A stretch of 64,000 bases of DNA from Tyto alba (Eukaryota > Chordata > Aves > Strigiformes > Tytonidae): NCBI RefSeq assembly GCF_018691265.1, contig NW_024881272.1:22061323-22125322 (forward strand), written 5' to 3'. The first letter of the stretch is position 1; each line of letters opens with the position of its first letter. Under the pieces are notes generated by a model that was not told the DNA's origin, searched no databases, and saw only the letters and a list, made by a program, of their open reading frames with translations. Shown here piece after piece: positions 12,310-24,100 of the stretch. The position numbers and the translations under genes are program-made.

Positions 12310-15300
12310 AACATATGGGTTACTTGAATATTAATACTGACCTGTCCATACCAAGAAGCAATTTCACTCTAGGTCTTCATCCCATGAGTAGACCAGAGCA
12401 GCAGACCAGGACATATTGAGACCAAACTCTGTTCAGCAGACTTCAGTTTTATGAATGGCATCCAAATCTTTCCATTAATTCAGATATCAAACGGTTTTAG
12501 GAAATATTACAATAGCTTCCTGGGGCATATTTTTCTTCCTCTTCTATTGTCTGAAATAGCACATTTTGAGAAGTAAATTGTTCACAAAAAAAAAACCCTA
12601 AAGTTAGTCAAAGTTATTAAAAAAAAAAATCACCCACATCTTTAATTCTGCTGGGTTTAATATAAACTAATGTGATAGTCCAGGTTTTCTCAAATGTTTT
12701 TCAGAAGATATTTAAACTTCTAAATAATTTCATGCTTTTGTTTTTTTTGAAAAAAATTTGGATGATCATGTTGAAACTCCTCCTGAAAAAATAAAGTAAA
12801 CCAATACTTAAGTTTAGGTATAACTGTGAGACTGATCCTCTTTTTTCCTCTTCCTATGCAACCTTTTTGTGAGAAGAAAAGCCTTGAATTTTAACATATA
12901 AATCAATGACCATATAGACAAAAAGTAAACACAGTAAGACCAGTAATGGAACCTCTATTCACATGAATTGTACATGTGTGAGCCACCAAAAAAAAAGAAA
13001 AAGCTTAGTATAGCTGTTTTTTCAATACAATAAAATACACTATTTTTTATTGTTCTTTCCTTTTAGAAGTACTTCTGACAGCCAAGTTTAGTGAAACAGT
13101 TGAATTTAATAAAAACAGGGGAAATTGCATTTTCAAAGTTCGCTTAATACTCAAAGTGAAATGCAGATGTTTAACTCACCACAAATATCAACATTTTGTT
13201 TATTTAACAAAGATCTTGAGGAGTTCATGTGCCTCTTCTGGAGTCACATCATATGCTCCTTTCTGAGACTACTCCCGCTGATGTCAAGCTCTCCTGGCTT
13301 GTAAACTTGGCTTGACACTAACTGCACTGCACTAATTGAGAGGAGGACTGTGAGGCTGCAGGCCTGTGAATAAAATAAGGTGTGCCTTCACATCCTCAGA
13401 TAGCAGTTGCCAAAAAAATAACAGCAGGGAGATGAATGAAAGAACTAGAATAACCTGCAGGAGGTTAAACATTCTTTTGCTGGTACAAAGAATAAATTAA
13501 TTTTTCTCTTTCTGAAGGACAATTCAGTAGCAATTCAGAGTGGTATAATTAGAATTGTCCAATATCAAGGTAAATCAAAGGGCACAAAAAAAGTGACAGT
13601 TGTAAAAAAGGCTGGCAAACTTTTTGTCACATTTCACCTATCAGAGTCTTTGTGACCCTTTTCTCCTGTAGCTTTTCTCTTAAAACCTTGTGTAGGAAAA
13701 AGCAAGTCCTACTCAGCCTGCTTCCTTTGGACAAACTGTTTCTGCTCTGAAGCCAAAAGTATGAGAATTGCACATTGTACTTGTTTCTTTTATTTATTCC
13801 CCATGACTATCTTCAGCATGGAATCTTGAGCTACCAAAAATAAATACTAAGTCAGAGAAAATGCTACTGGGATTTTTGTCATTTAAAATAAATTAATAAA
13901 TGGTTCCTGATCAGAACAGTCTTCAACTACCCAAAGTGTTTCTTCAGTGATGTATCACATCTGTTGAATATCGGGCATTAGTCCTGCTGAAATATATGAA
14001 AAACATTAACAAAGTGATAACACTACTTCACAAATGTGAAGATCAGTTACCAGGATTATGTTCCTAATTAATATTCACCTTACAAAGGAGCTGAGAGTAC
14101 AGTAGATGAAGAACAGACTCAGTTACAGCAGAAAGTGAATGCATGCTGGAACACTACAAACTTTTGGTTTTGCTTTGTACATCATGGAAATGTTGCTTAA
14201 GAGTTGTTGAGCAATCTCCAGTAAGGAAATTTGTGATTATGAGAAACCTTTTCCTAAGGGATTTTCTATGTTTTGGAAGATGTTATGTGCTTTTATTTGT
14301 GAGGTGTTTGAACTTGAAAATGGTTGGGGGTGGGGGTAAAGGCTTTTTTGTTTGAGAGCTTGGTTATTTTGGGTTTGTTGTTTGGGAATTTTCCTGCACT
14401 GTAAGCCCAGTAAACAATTATTTCCTTCCTTTTCTTTTTTTTTTTTTTTTTTTTTTTTCCCCAAAGAGAGGTAGCTTCTGTTCTGTTATGGCCTCCCGGA
14501 CTGCACTGATAATCCAAAACTCAGCATAAGGTGCATATTTGTACATTGCACGATCTCAGGCACTTTTGGGATGCCACCAGACTGCAGCTGATTCATAAAC
14601 AAATTAAGTCACTGGGGACCTTTTCACTGACTTTACGGGGCTTTGGGAAGGCCTGTGAAGATCATTTCATTAATCTAATAATTTCCCTTGTCAACATCAC
14701 CAGGAAAGTTGAAGCACACAGATATTAAGATCACACACTAGAAATAATTACAAGTTCACTGTTAAAGGGTTAAGGAAACATGTCTCTGTCAGTCTTTCTG
14801 GTCCCCTCTCCATATCCTCATGTTTTGGGAAGCTAATTCTTTTTCGGGGGTTGGGTTGGGTCTTTTTGTCACTACAGGGCAAAGTCCCATCTGAGAATTG
14901 TCCAGCATTAGTGTGTTTAAACAAACACACTTCTACTTGGTCTGACAAGTGCTTTCTCTCAATGTGGTTTATTCTCTGCTTGCCACATCCTAGAGGTAGT
15001 GTCCAATTAATAGCAATTTAATAAAAGTAAGTTTGCAGTTATGTTTATACAAAAACTGCGAAGCGTTTTTTACCTCTCAAATTGCTTTAATCACTTCCTT
15101 TCTAATAGGAAATAGCATCCATAGCATTTTTTTCTTTCCAATAACACAGTAGAGCTCTTAAACAGTAAATAAACTCAGTCTCTTGTCTACTTGGTAGAAA
15201 AAAAATATTGGACTGCTGCCATCTTTTGGTTACACTCTATGATAATTACCATCAATTAGAGGTTGTTTTCTAAACCAAACACAGGAATAAAGTATTCTCA

Positions 15301-16835
15301 AGACATTTATGAGTTTGTTGTAATAAAGGGGATTCTCTAAATAAATATAAATCCAGGAACATTTTCTCTGTAGTCGCTAAAGTTTCAGCCGGAACTTTAG
15401 TGTATTTGTACAAGAATCTGTAGGAAGGCTTGTTTGAGGCAACAGAATTTCAGGACACTTGAAAACAAACAGTAGATTTCAGATTTTTTTAATTACAGAT
15501 TCATCACTAGGTAACCTGTTTTTACATTTCATTCTTCACTTTGTAAAACTATTTTACATTTCTCCACTTCCATGAATATATAGCTGTATTTTCAGAAGTC
15601 TTCATCCATCTGTCCTTGTGACATTTGGGACTTAATATGTCCCCACAGACCTGAATTATCAGAAGCCTTGAATCCTGATTTCTCTGATGCATCCAAGCTA
15701 AATGTCTCCACGTGGGCAGAATTAGAGACTATAGAGTAAGCACATGCTCCCCATTGGTTTTGCTCTTACGTCAGCCGATGAGCAATGACTAAAACTGCAA
15801 GCTTCTATCACTGGTCCAGATTTCTCAGATTGTAAATACATCCACAGCTGTTTCATTTAGGAGTCCAGAACACAATCAATGCAAGGAATACAGTTTACAA
15901 ACAGTTTAGCAGCTGGATGAGCATAGCCCACAGATTATCATGCCAGCTGGAGTATTTCAGAAACTGTTCAGTAAGACATACACAAAACTACTCTTAATTT
16001 CAGTGAGAAATCAAGATGAGAGCGTCCTACTTCCTGGCTGTCCTTTGATAAACAGCAAAAGACATTAAAAAAGATAAATTACTGCAACAAAGCTGTGTTT
16101 TCTTGAGATTCCGTGATAATTCCTCTAGTCCACACTATCTGCAGCTGGAATCTCACAATATAGAGATAGAACATGTCTTTTCTTGTTCAAGGTGCAGAAT
16201 ATTTTCTACTTAGCTTTTAACAATATATAGTCCACCATGCACCCAGCAGGTAGCTCTGATTCACCTAAGAAGATATGTGTATGGGTACCTATACCCTAGT
16301 TAGCTAGCTAAGATAGTATTGATCCTAGTTAAATGTAAGCACATTTGGTCACCTGATACATCTCTTGTACCCAAAATCAGCAGGAGGACAAGTATGTTAA
16401 CATAATTCAGTGCATAAAACCATCTATTATCATTATTGGGCGGTTCAAAAGAACCGTGCAATGCCAAAAGCATTTCAAAGCTACCTTTTTTAGTGTACCT
16501 GGAATATAATGGAATTTGTTTTATTGGTGTTGTTAAATATATATGTTAAGTTAGTGCCCAAAGGTACTAATTAATCAGTAGTGGAGATGCTTGTGTTTGG
16601 TAGTGCATAAACACACATTACTTATATCCTGCCAGGCTTACAGTCCATTTTATCAGGACATTTTTATTTCATTCATGAATCTATAAAATGCAGTATATTA
16701 CCTAACCCCTCATGTCACTGATGGGGAATCTGTGACACACAGGCCAGAAATGACAAACAGTGCTACAGTCGATGGTACACAAGCACAAATAAAATAGCCA
16801 TAGCTGTGGAGGAGCCTCTAGATGCCAAAAGGAGC
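12310..16835. other. AT-rich DNA, no gene seen
   Basis: There is a T(24) run at 14435-14458 inside a pyrimidine tract. The frames at 14237-14517 on the minus strand and 14143-14355 on the plus strand have no domain, and the minus ones run through the homopolymer. A perfect 6-bp hairpin (CGGTTC-AAAA-GAACCG) sits at 16441-16456, too short to be called a terminator or RNA gene in this setting. Nothing else is recognised. Confidence 0.6.
14435..14458. repeat. T(24) homopolymer
   Basis: Twenty-four uninterrupted T, followed by CCCCAAAGAG. It generates the poly-Lys start of overlapping minus-strand frames, which are not real genes. Confidence 0.93.
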
Positions 16836-17431
16836 TGTCATGGTTTAACCCCTGGCAGCAACTAAGCACAACGCATCCCCTTGCTCACTCCTCCCTTCTC
16901 CCAGTCGGATGGGAAGGAGAATTGGAAAAAAAGAAAGACTTGTGGGTTGAGATAAGAACAGTTTAATAAATAAAATAAATTATAAGAATAAAAACAATAA
17001 TAAGATGATAATAATAATAGTAGTAGTAATAATAATAATAATATAATGGAGGGAGAAATAAGACTCAAGAAAAGACAAGTGATGCACAATGCAATTGCTC
17101 ATCACTAACTGACTGAAGCCTGAGCAGCAATCAGCCCCTCCCAACCACGTCCCCCCCAGTGTATATACTGGGCATGACGTTCTGTGGTATGGAATATCCC
17201 TTTGGCTAGTTCAGGTCAGCTGTCTTGGCCACACTCTCTCCCAGCTTCTTGTGCACCTGCTCCCTTACAGAGCATGGGAAACTGAAAAATACTTGACTTA
17301 CAATAAATGCTACTCAGCAACAACTGAAATATTAGTCTGGTAGCAACATTATTCTCAAACTAAATCCAAAACACGGCACTGTACCAGATACTAGGGAGAA
17401 AATTAACTCAGCCCCAGTTGAAACCAGGACA
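16836..17431 (-). mobile_element. Solo LTR, avian ERVL-type family
   Basis: Reading the minus strand, the element starts TGTCCTGGTTTCAACTGGGG and ends GGTTAAACCATGACA, with TG...CA termini. It is about 596 bp long. Inside, in order, are a TATA-like GTATATACACTGG (plus 17158-17170), an ATT/ATC-rich stretch (plus about 16963-17048) and an ATTAAA polyadenylation signal followed by CTGTTCTTATCTCAACC. It aligns by eye over its whole length with the 52907-53507 element. No internal gag, pol or env sequence flanks it, so it is a solo LTR left by recombination. The flanking pentamers are GGAGC (16831-16835) and GAATC (17432-17436), matching at 3 of 5 bases, so any target duplication has decayed. The family name is from memory. 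Confidence 0.88.
16963..17048. repeat. AAT/AAAT-rich simple repeat inside the LTR
   Basis: An imperfect run of AATAAA, AAT, GAT and AGT units lies within the solo LTR, next to its polyadenylation signal. The sister LTR has an ATT tract at the same place, so the repeat belongs to the family and has expanded separately in each copy. Confidence 0.85.
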
Positions 17432-20400
17432 GAATCAAAGGTACAGAGAATGACCGGGAAGAATTAGCATAAGAAGCAGGGGAGTATTTTGTGAGAACAT
17501 ACAGAGTCTTCTCCATCACCAATTAATTCTCTTCCATCTATCTGGAAGCTTTCCCAAAATTGACATTTCATTTCAAGGCTCAGAAAATATGTTTCTTTCT
17601 AGATAATTAGTTTCTCAGGTAATAAATTTCATAGTTATAAAGTTAAATACAGATCTTTAAATATCCCAAAAATTCAGTAGGAAGCAGGCTTTTACATATG
17701 GCACTAGATACAAAGCACTGCCTATCCCAACCTGCGTGGAGATACAGAACTCATTCAGATAGGTGTTGCACAGAAAATGCCAGCATATCTTTAGGAAAAC
17801 ACAGATTGGAAATATTTGCAATATATATTACAGTCTTATAATATGTTATATCTACTTATTTCAGTGTATATAAACTCATATATTTAAAATACATAATCTG
17901 CCTGACCCATTTGATGTCTGCACCAAGCATACATGCAACATGTCCCTGGCAGACCAAGGTGGTTGTTGATGACACACAAACAGGAGAGAACTTCAGACCC
18001 AGATGTTCATGCCCAGTAGAGACACTAGCTGTTAGAAAATGACATTGTTACCCTTCTGAACTGGGTAAAACATGTTGTATAACAATGAAGGACGTGAAAT
18101 AAAGATATTTGCAGTGAAGTTTTCAGTGTCACATCTCAGGGTATAACTCTGCTTTATATAGTTGAAAAGACTTCTACCAGTGAAAGAACGGAATTTTGAT
18201 ATAGCAGCTTGTCATTCTACAAAGGAATAATCAGTCTGCACTAGCTGTCACACTGTGATATGTTATTACAGAGCACCACATTCAAAGAGAAGAAAGCAGA
18301 CTTGCTATTAATTTCAAACTTAAAGAAGGACAAGTTGAATTTCTCTTAATAAGGAATGAATGCTTTAATGATGATTTTCCTCTTTAACTTCAAGGTTCTG
18401 GGAAAGACTTCTATGAATTTTCATAGAAAACAGAAGAGGCCTTTTGATATCAAAGTGGCCCTTAACTGAACATATTATTTAATTTAAAGTATTACCCAGC
18501 CAGCACTGCAGAGATTACATTTGCTTTAATATAAGAGTGTGTGTGAATTTACTAGATTGTATTGTGGATTTCCTCACAGTGCACGCCTGCAAGGCTCACG
18601 CTGGTCACAACTGATGCAACGGACTCTGCCTTCAGCGTGGAAATGAGCTTGATGTATGTTGAGTAGTAGAAACTAGGCAGTTCATAATGGAATTTACACT
18701 ACTTCAGACTGTTCAAGTGTTGCCTACAACATCTCTTCTCCATAGATCTATAACCAGTCACTGAGCCGACAAAACAAAATGTCTTTGTGGCACATCCCCA
18801 AACATGGCAGGCTTAACCACTTTGTTTCAAGTAACCACAGCTGACATTGATGAACTGGCATTCTGCTGAGAAAAAAAATCCTCCCAGATGCACAGCTGCA
18901 GGAAATGCTGAACACAGCTTAGGATATAATGGGGAAAACAAAAGAACCATTTGCAGCTCTCAAATCTTTAATATGGTCTACAGCCTGATTTAAAGTAGTG
19001 GCCACATTCATCTTCCTTACCCACCAGCCCCAGACTGAGATGAGGAAAAACATGGTTTAGGGCAAACTATTTTTGTTACTATTATGTTAACTAACTATTA
19101 CCCTAGCTGAGAGGACCTGTCAACTTTCCAGACATCAGTGGTGCAAAAGAACTAACTGAGGCTTCCAAGCACATCTCAGGACTTTATAAAACAAACAAAA
19201 GCAAAGGAAAACATACAAATATATGACATTATCCTTCTCAATATCTCCCATACTGATATCAGCTTGACCAAAGATACAGATATAGACACACATACACTGC
19301 TGAAGGTAGACAAACTGCTCATGGGTTTCTGGCTGGTGACTCATGTAATATAATCTGCTTAACTGGCACATAAACACTAGTTCATCTTCTTGTCCACCTA
19401 CTTTCCACCCCCTGCATCTTGAATTCACAGATGCCCTTGAAGATTTTGGTTCATTTGCCTGCATTTCTAACAGAGCAAATACAAGTGTGCATCAATTATA
19501 TGTATTTTATATGAGAAGATCTCTTGGAAAGGGCATTTGAACCTTGGGAACTCTTGGAACTCTTGGAAAGGGCATTTGAAGTTTGCGTTCTTGGTAGAAA
19601 CTCTCTTCTTAGATAAAGGAAGTTCAAAATAAGAGTAGGGTTTGACTCTTTGAGTTTGGATACTGGAGATGGTTTCTTTCCATTTTACCCTTTCCCTTTG
19701 ACCTGAGACAAATAAGAAGCAGCTTCAGAACCAAACCCAACTTGCAACAGCGTACAGCTGCAGTGCAAAACTGCTCAAGTTGGTTGGTGGCCAAGAATAA
19801 AAAGGAAAATGGAAATTACTACACGTATGTCCCTCAGAGTACTTAGTTTTTGTGGAAACTTTTTCCTATATGAGACACTTTCTTCTGCTGATTTACTGAG
19901 AGTAAACTACAAGCATCAGCAAAGTTATCTGTGCCATGCTATGAAATCAGTTATATCCAACGGTCTAGGAACAAAGAATTGTCTAGGAACAAAAATTATT
20001 ATACAGAGTTCAGAGTTCTTTGTGACCACAAGTGAAAGACCACATTTCTTCCTGGTGACAGCAGTGTTATGCATCTGTACTTACAGAAATGTGTAAGAAA
20101 TAACTGTTAATTTTGTCTGACATTGAAGTAAACACCTCCAAATATAAGGAGTGGAAGGAACACCAAAACATCTTTAACTGTTGAAAGTATCAAAAAACCT
20201 CAGTTCTACATCCTCCTGAAATATATGTCTGGTCTCAATTAATAGAAAAATTACAGGAAATGGACCATAAGTAGTCATCTACACCTTCACCCTGTGCACC
20301 ATGTCCACAGTGATTTGGAGCGATGTGTCTTATCTATCATTGCTTTCCTAGCACATCCTAGGTGGAAAGCTAGGAAGATAGCTGCTTCATAAAGATATCT

Positions 20401-20944
20401 CAGTCATGACCTAATTAGTTCTGAGCTTGCTAATTCTACGATATTGTTGACTAGCTATAAAGAGCAGAATTGCAGCTGTGAGCTGAATTAGAGCTACCTC
20501 CACCAAGCAATTCTCTCTTTTTCAATCCTCCATCCTTTAGAAGATGAGGGCTTGCCAAACTCTGGAAACCAGTTATGTCAGAAAAAATAGGAAGGAAGCC
20601 CTAAGAGTGCTAGGTGAGCACAGCATGCAGCCCTTTCACAGACAGAGTTGTTTCTTGAATCAACTTGAGCAAAAGAGAGGGTTTTTTAAATGTAATCCTG
20701 TAAGCAAACTATACTGACAAATTCAAAATATCACAGAGAATGCCACCGTATCTAAAGGATGCCATTAATACAACACTACAAGAGTAAAGGAAAAGAATGA
20801 AAATGAAGAAATAAAACTGCAAAACAAACAATAAAGGAACATGGAAGAAAATTACTGTCAGAGGATTAAGCATTTTGTGTTGGTATATCATGTTCATTTC
20901 CACTTGCTTCTGAGAAAAGCAAGGTCTTCTGTTCTCTTTCCCAG
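17432..20944. other. AT-rich DNA with small tandem duplications
   Basis: No gene is supported. Two local duplications are visible: one at 19521-19580 (39-base period) and a smaller one of 13 bases at 19963-19975 and 19981-19993. A 109-codon minus frame (19135-19464) and a 95-codon plus frame (19809-20096) have no recognisable domain or splice context. Confidence 0.6.
19521..19580. repeat. Short direct repeat, 21-bp unit at 39-bp spacing
   Basis: The 21-base word beginning CTCTTGGAAAGGGCATTTGA occurs at 19521-19541 and again, perfectly, at 19560-19580. A partial CTCTTGGAA copy lies between them at 19551. Exact identity suggests a recent local duplication. Confidence 0.9.
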
Positions 20945-21105
20945 CAGTGCCTGCAGAACTGCAATGCATCTGCTACAGCTGGGTTCCTTGGAGCTGTTCG
21001 GTATTTTGGATGGGAACATGACACAGCAGAAGGCAAAGGGAGGATCACAGGAGCTGACCAAGCATCCTGCACTACAAGAATTCAAGGCCTCTGAGCAATC
21101 CCAGG
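20945..21105 (+). other. Candidate 161-nt exon, unidentified
   Basis: A strong acceptor (TTCTGTTCTCTTTCCCAG, ending at 20944) precedes the block and an AGG|GTGAGC donor follows at 21106. The frame starting at 20946 is open across it. It continues open beyond the donor to about 21194 if unspliced. The frame starting at 20945 is also open until close to the end. The block is clearly richer in GC than its surroundings. Two open frames at once weaken the coding argument, so a non-coding transcript exon is as likely. No domain is recognised in either translation. Confidence 0.3.
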
Positions 21106-21109
21106 GTGA

Positions 21110-24100
21110 GCCTTCATCTACTCAGAACAAAGGCTGCAGCAGCCTCTGGAGCAGCATACAGACAGTCAGAAACACCATGATTTTATTGTTATAGCAAAGG
21201 ATTATCCCACATCTTCCAAAAGCACATTTGGGGCTACAGCTCCCTCATGCACACTCTCTCAGCACTGTGTAGCAGATCTTACCAGTAATGCACCGAGAAA
21301 GGAAACTGCTCCAAAGACAGAGCATTGCACAACAACATTCCACTTACGTGGTACTGATCAGATGCCAATTATGTATCATTAAGTATTGTGTTTGGATAGT
21401 AAATCGGGCAGACTCAGCTAAAATAACACAGCTTGTTTTACTAAGTCTTTATGTAAATAAAACTATTGTACTGTTCCTATTCCATACTTATTGCTTCTCC
21501 CTATGGGCCAGATTCTGCCTTTCCTCTACTCAGTAGAAACCAATTTCATAAGTTTTTCATTAGTTTCACAATGTACATTTCACAACATACAATAGTCACA
21601 AATTTGACCTTTCTCCAGCCATTTTCTGCAAAACTTCTCTCATTCTCCATGAGATACAACCGTTTCTTCATCACTTTCCCTGGAGGCAGAATAAAAAAGA
21701 CACGGATGATATGTCATTTTCTTCCAGATACACTGTTTCCGCAAATCTTTAAATGCAATGCCATGATGCATCAAGAATCCAGAAGGACTAGTGATGCTGT
21801 TGTGGTCTGTCAAAGTGCAAATGGAGTCCAACTGTAGATATGTGATATACCAACTAACTTCATAACTGAACAATTAGAATCAATGGAAAAGAAAATCCAA
21901 ATAAATTTAAATTAGAAAGTCACTCACTAGTAACTATTACCAAACCAAGAAGGTTCTCATATATTCCCAAAAAATCAACAGGCATGGATATCTAATGTCT
22001 GTAGTAGCCACTTTCTATAAATCTTGACTGAAAAATTAACATAACTTTTTTTGGAGAGGCTGCCTTTATTTACACAGATCAGTAGATTGGATCAACCAAC
22101 CAGCACAGAACATATATTTTGACGAGGAGACTTGCTATGCAGATTTCCATAAATACTGCCAACAGTCAGTTAAGGAAGTGTGCATTATCTTGCAGAATTA
22201 CAAAAGTCTTCAAGGAACATAGTGTACAGAAATATAATACCAACTGTCTGCAAACACTAACTCAAATCACATAGTTTGCACACCGAATAACTGTGAAAAA
22301 TTTGCAAGTACAAATATTTCAAAAATATGTGTTGAAGAGACGTAAGAGAAATAAATAAACATTGGATAAGCATTTGTCTTACAGCATATGGAGCATTACT
22401 GAACAGGTACCTACCTAGTGACTTTGATAACTGTTCATTTATGTACATTAGTAATAGATAATTAGCTTCTCATTGTATGGGCACTGCTTTCCAAAGGAAA
22501 AGTTTCCTTTAAGGAGTTTGATGATGGAAATGCAAAAGACCAATCACAAAACATATAGCAAAATCCTTGAGCATAAGTATAAACACAAGTGACCACTCTA
22601 GGAAATGAATGGGACTTGGCAAGAGTGATATTTATAGCTGTGATGTAAAATTAGACCTCAGGCAGACTCTACTTTATATCAAGAATCATTAGTCCTATTT
22701 GTCTGCTGACAAAAATTGGAACGTAAACATTACATTAGGCTCACTCAATCTACTTGTAAATTTCATGATATATGAAGAACTGAAACAATCACGTTTAGTC
22801 AAAATACTTGCCTTTTGAGAGGTACATTGAGGTGTCTCCAATATACCCTTGGATGTACTCTTCAAGCAGAAACCTGGGTATACCTCCTGCATAAGTATCT
22901 TTAGTGAACCACAGTGGAATCCCACAAAAAACGGCCAATACACAAAGTTGGTCAGACTCATTGGAGATGCATGCAGAAAAGGAAGAGATGGAGAAAATAA
23001 GTGTCCACATACTTTGAAATACCCATTTCCAAATCACCATGCATCAGTTCAGATTGACCATTACTGAGATGAAAGGTAAAGTTACTTTAACACTTATTCC
23101 CTTCTGCGTGTCTCTGTCTCAAACATGTCCTCCTTCCCCAAGCAACTTTCCTTTCACTTTCAAGCTCCTCCATATAATTTTCAATTAATTTTCCATATAA
23201 TTATTTTTTTATTTCTATTCACCACTAACTAGCCTCTGATTTGTTTTACATGTTCCTCCTGTGTTTTAAAGTCTTACGTTACAAAAAAATGTTACACTAT
23301 GCTGCTTGTAAGACAGTAAACACATCATCCAAAAGCAGCTTGAAAAGGAATAAAAAATTTTTAACACGTTTTAGAATTAACCTTTTGGACAAAACAATTT
23401 TTCCTGAGAATGTTTTTCATTTTTAGTCAGGTTTTTAGGTCTCAGTCAAAAACCTTAACTGTGTGACCGTGTTCAAGTTAAATTTATATCAGGCTAGGAG
23501 CTTGCATCATACTCATGCACTTCCCTACATTTTTTGTATAGACAGCAATATTGACAGAGGAAGTATAATGATTCTCAATTTCACTCATGCTATGTCAGAC
23601 AAAGATACTGTCTTCTGAACAACTGCTCACAGTCCTAGATCAATTACAATCGTTCATAATGAGCAATAATCGATATATTTCAAACTGTTCTTAGTGCCAC
23701 CTGGCAATTGAGAAATATTTCCAGGCAATTTCAAGGATTTCCAATAGACCCATTTAATTCTGGGTTGCTGCTAGAGATTTCAGCATATCCCATGCCCAGA
23801 TATAGTATATCTAGCAGAGATAGTGAAAACATTCCATTTTAAAATACTATATTTCTTCATTTTGGATATTACTTGGCAATCTGAACCACATTAAACTACA
23901 ATATCTGTTCTATTCAGAATTTGATTGACATGCTTGTCTCAAGAACAGTAAATACCCATATAGCTTTTGAAATCTTTTTATGGACAATAAAGAAAATGGT
24001 TGTTCCAAATTGCAGGATGAAAAATAATACAAATTTACGAGATGAAATAAAATAACAGAAAGGTCAAATTTAAATGTAGCTAAAAAGAAGTCAAAAGAAA

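Noticed and set aside
16441..16456. Perfect 6-bp hairpin with AAAA loop
   Set aside because: Too short for an RNA gene, and transcription terminators of this kind are not expected in vertebrate DNA.
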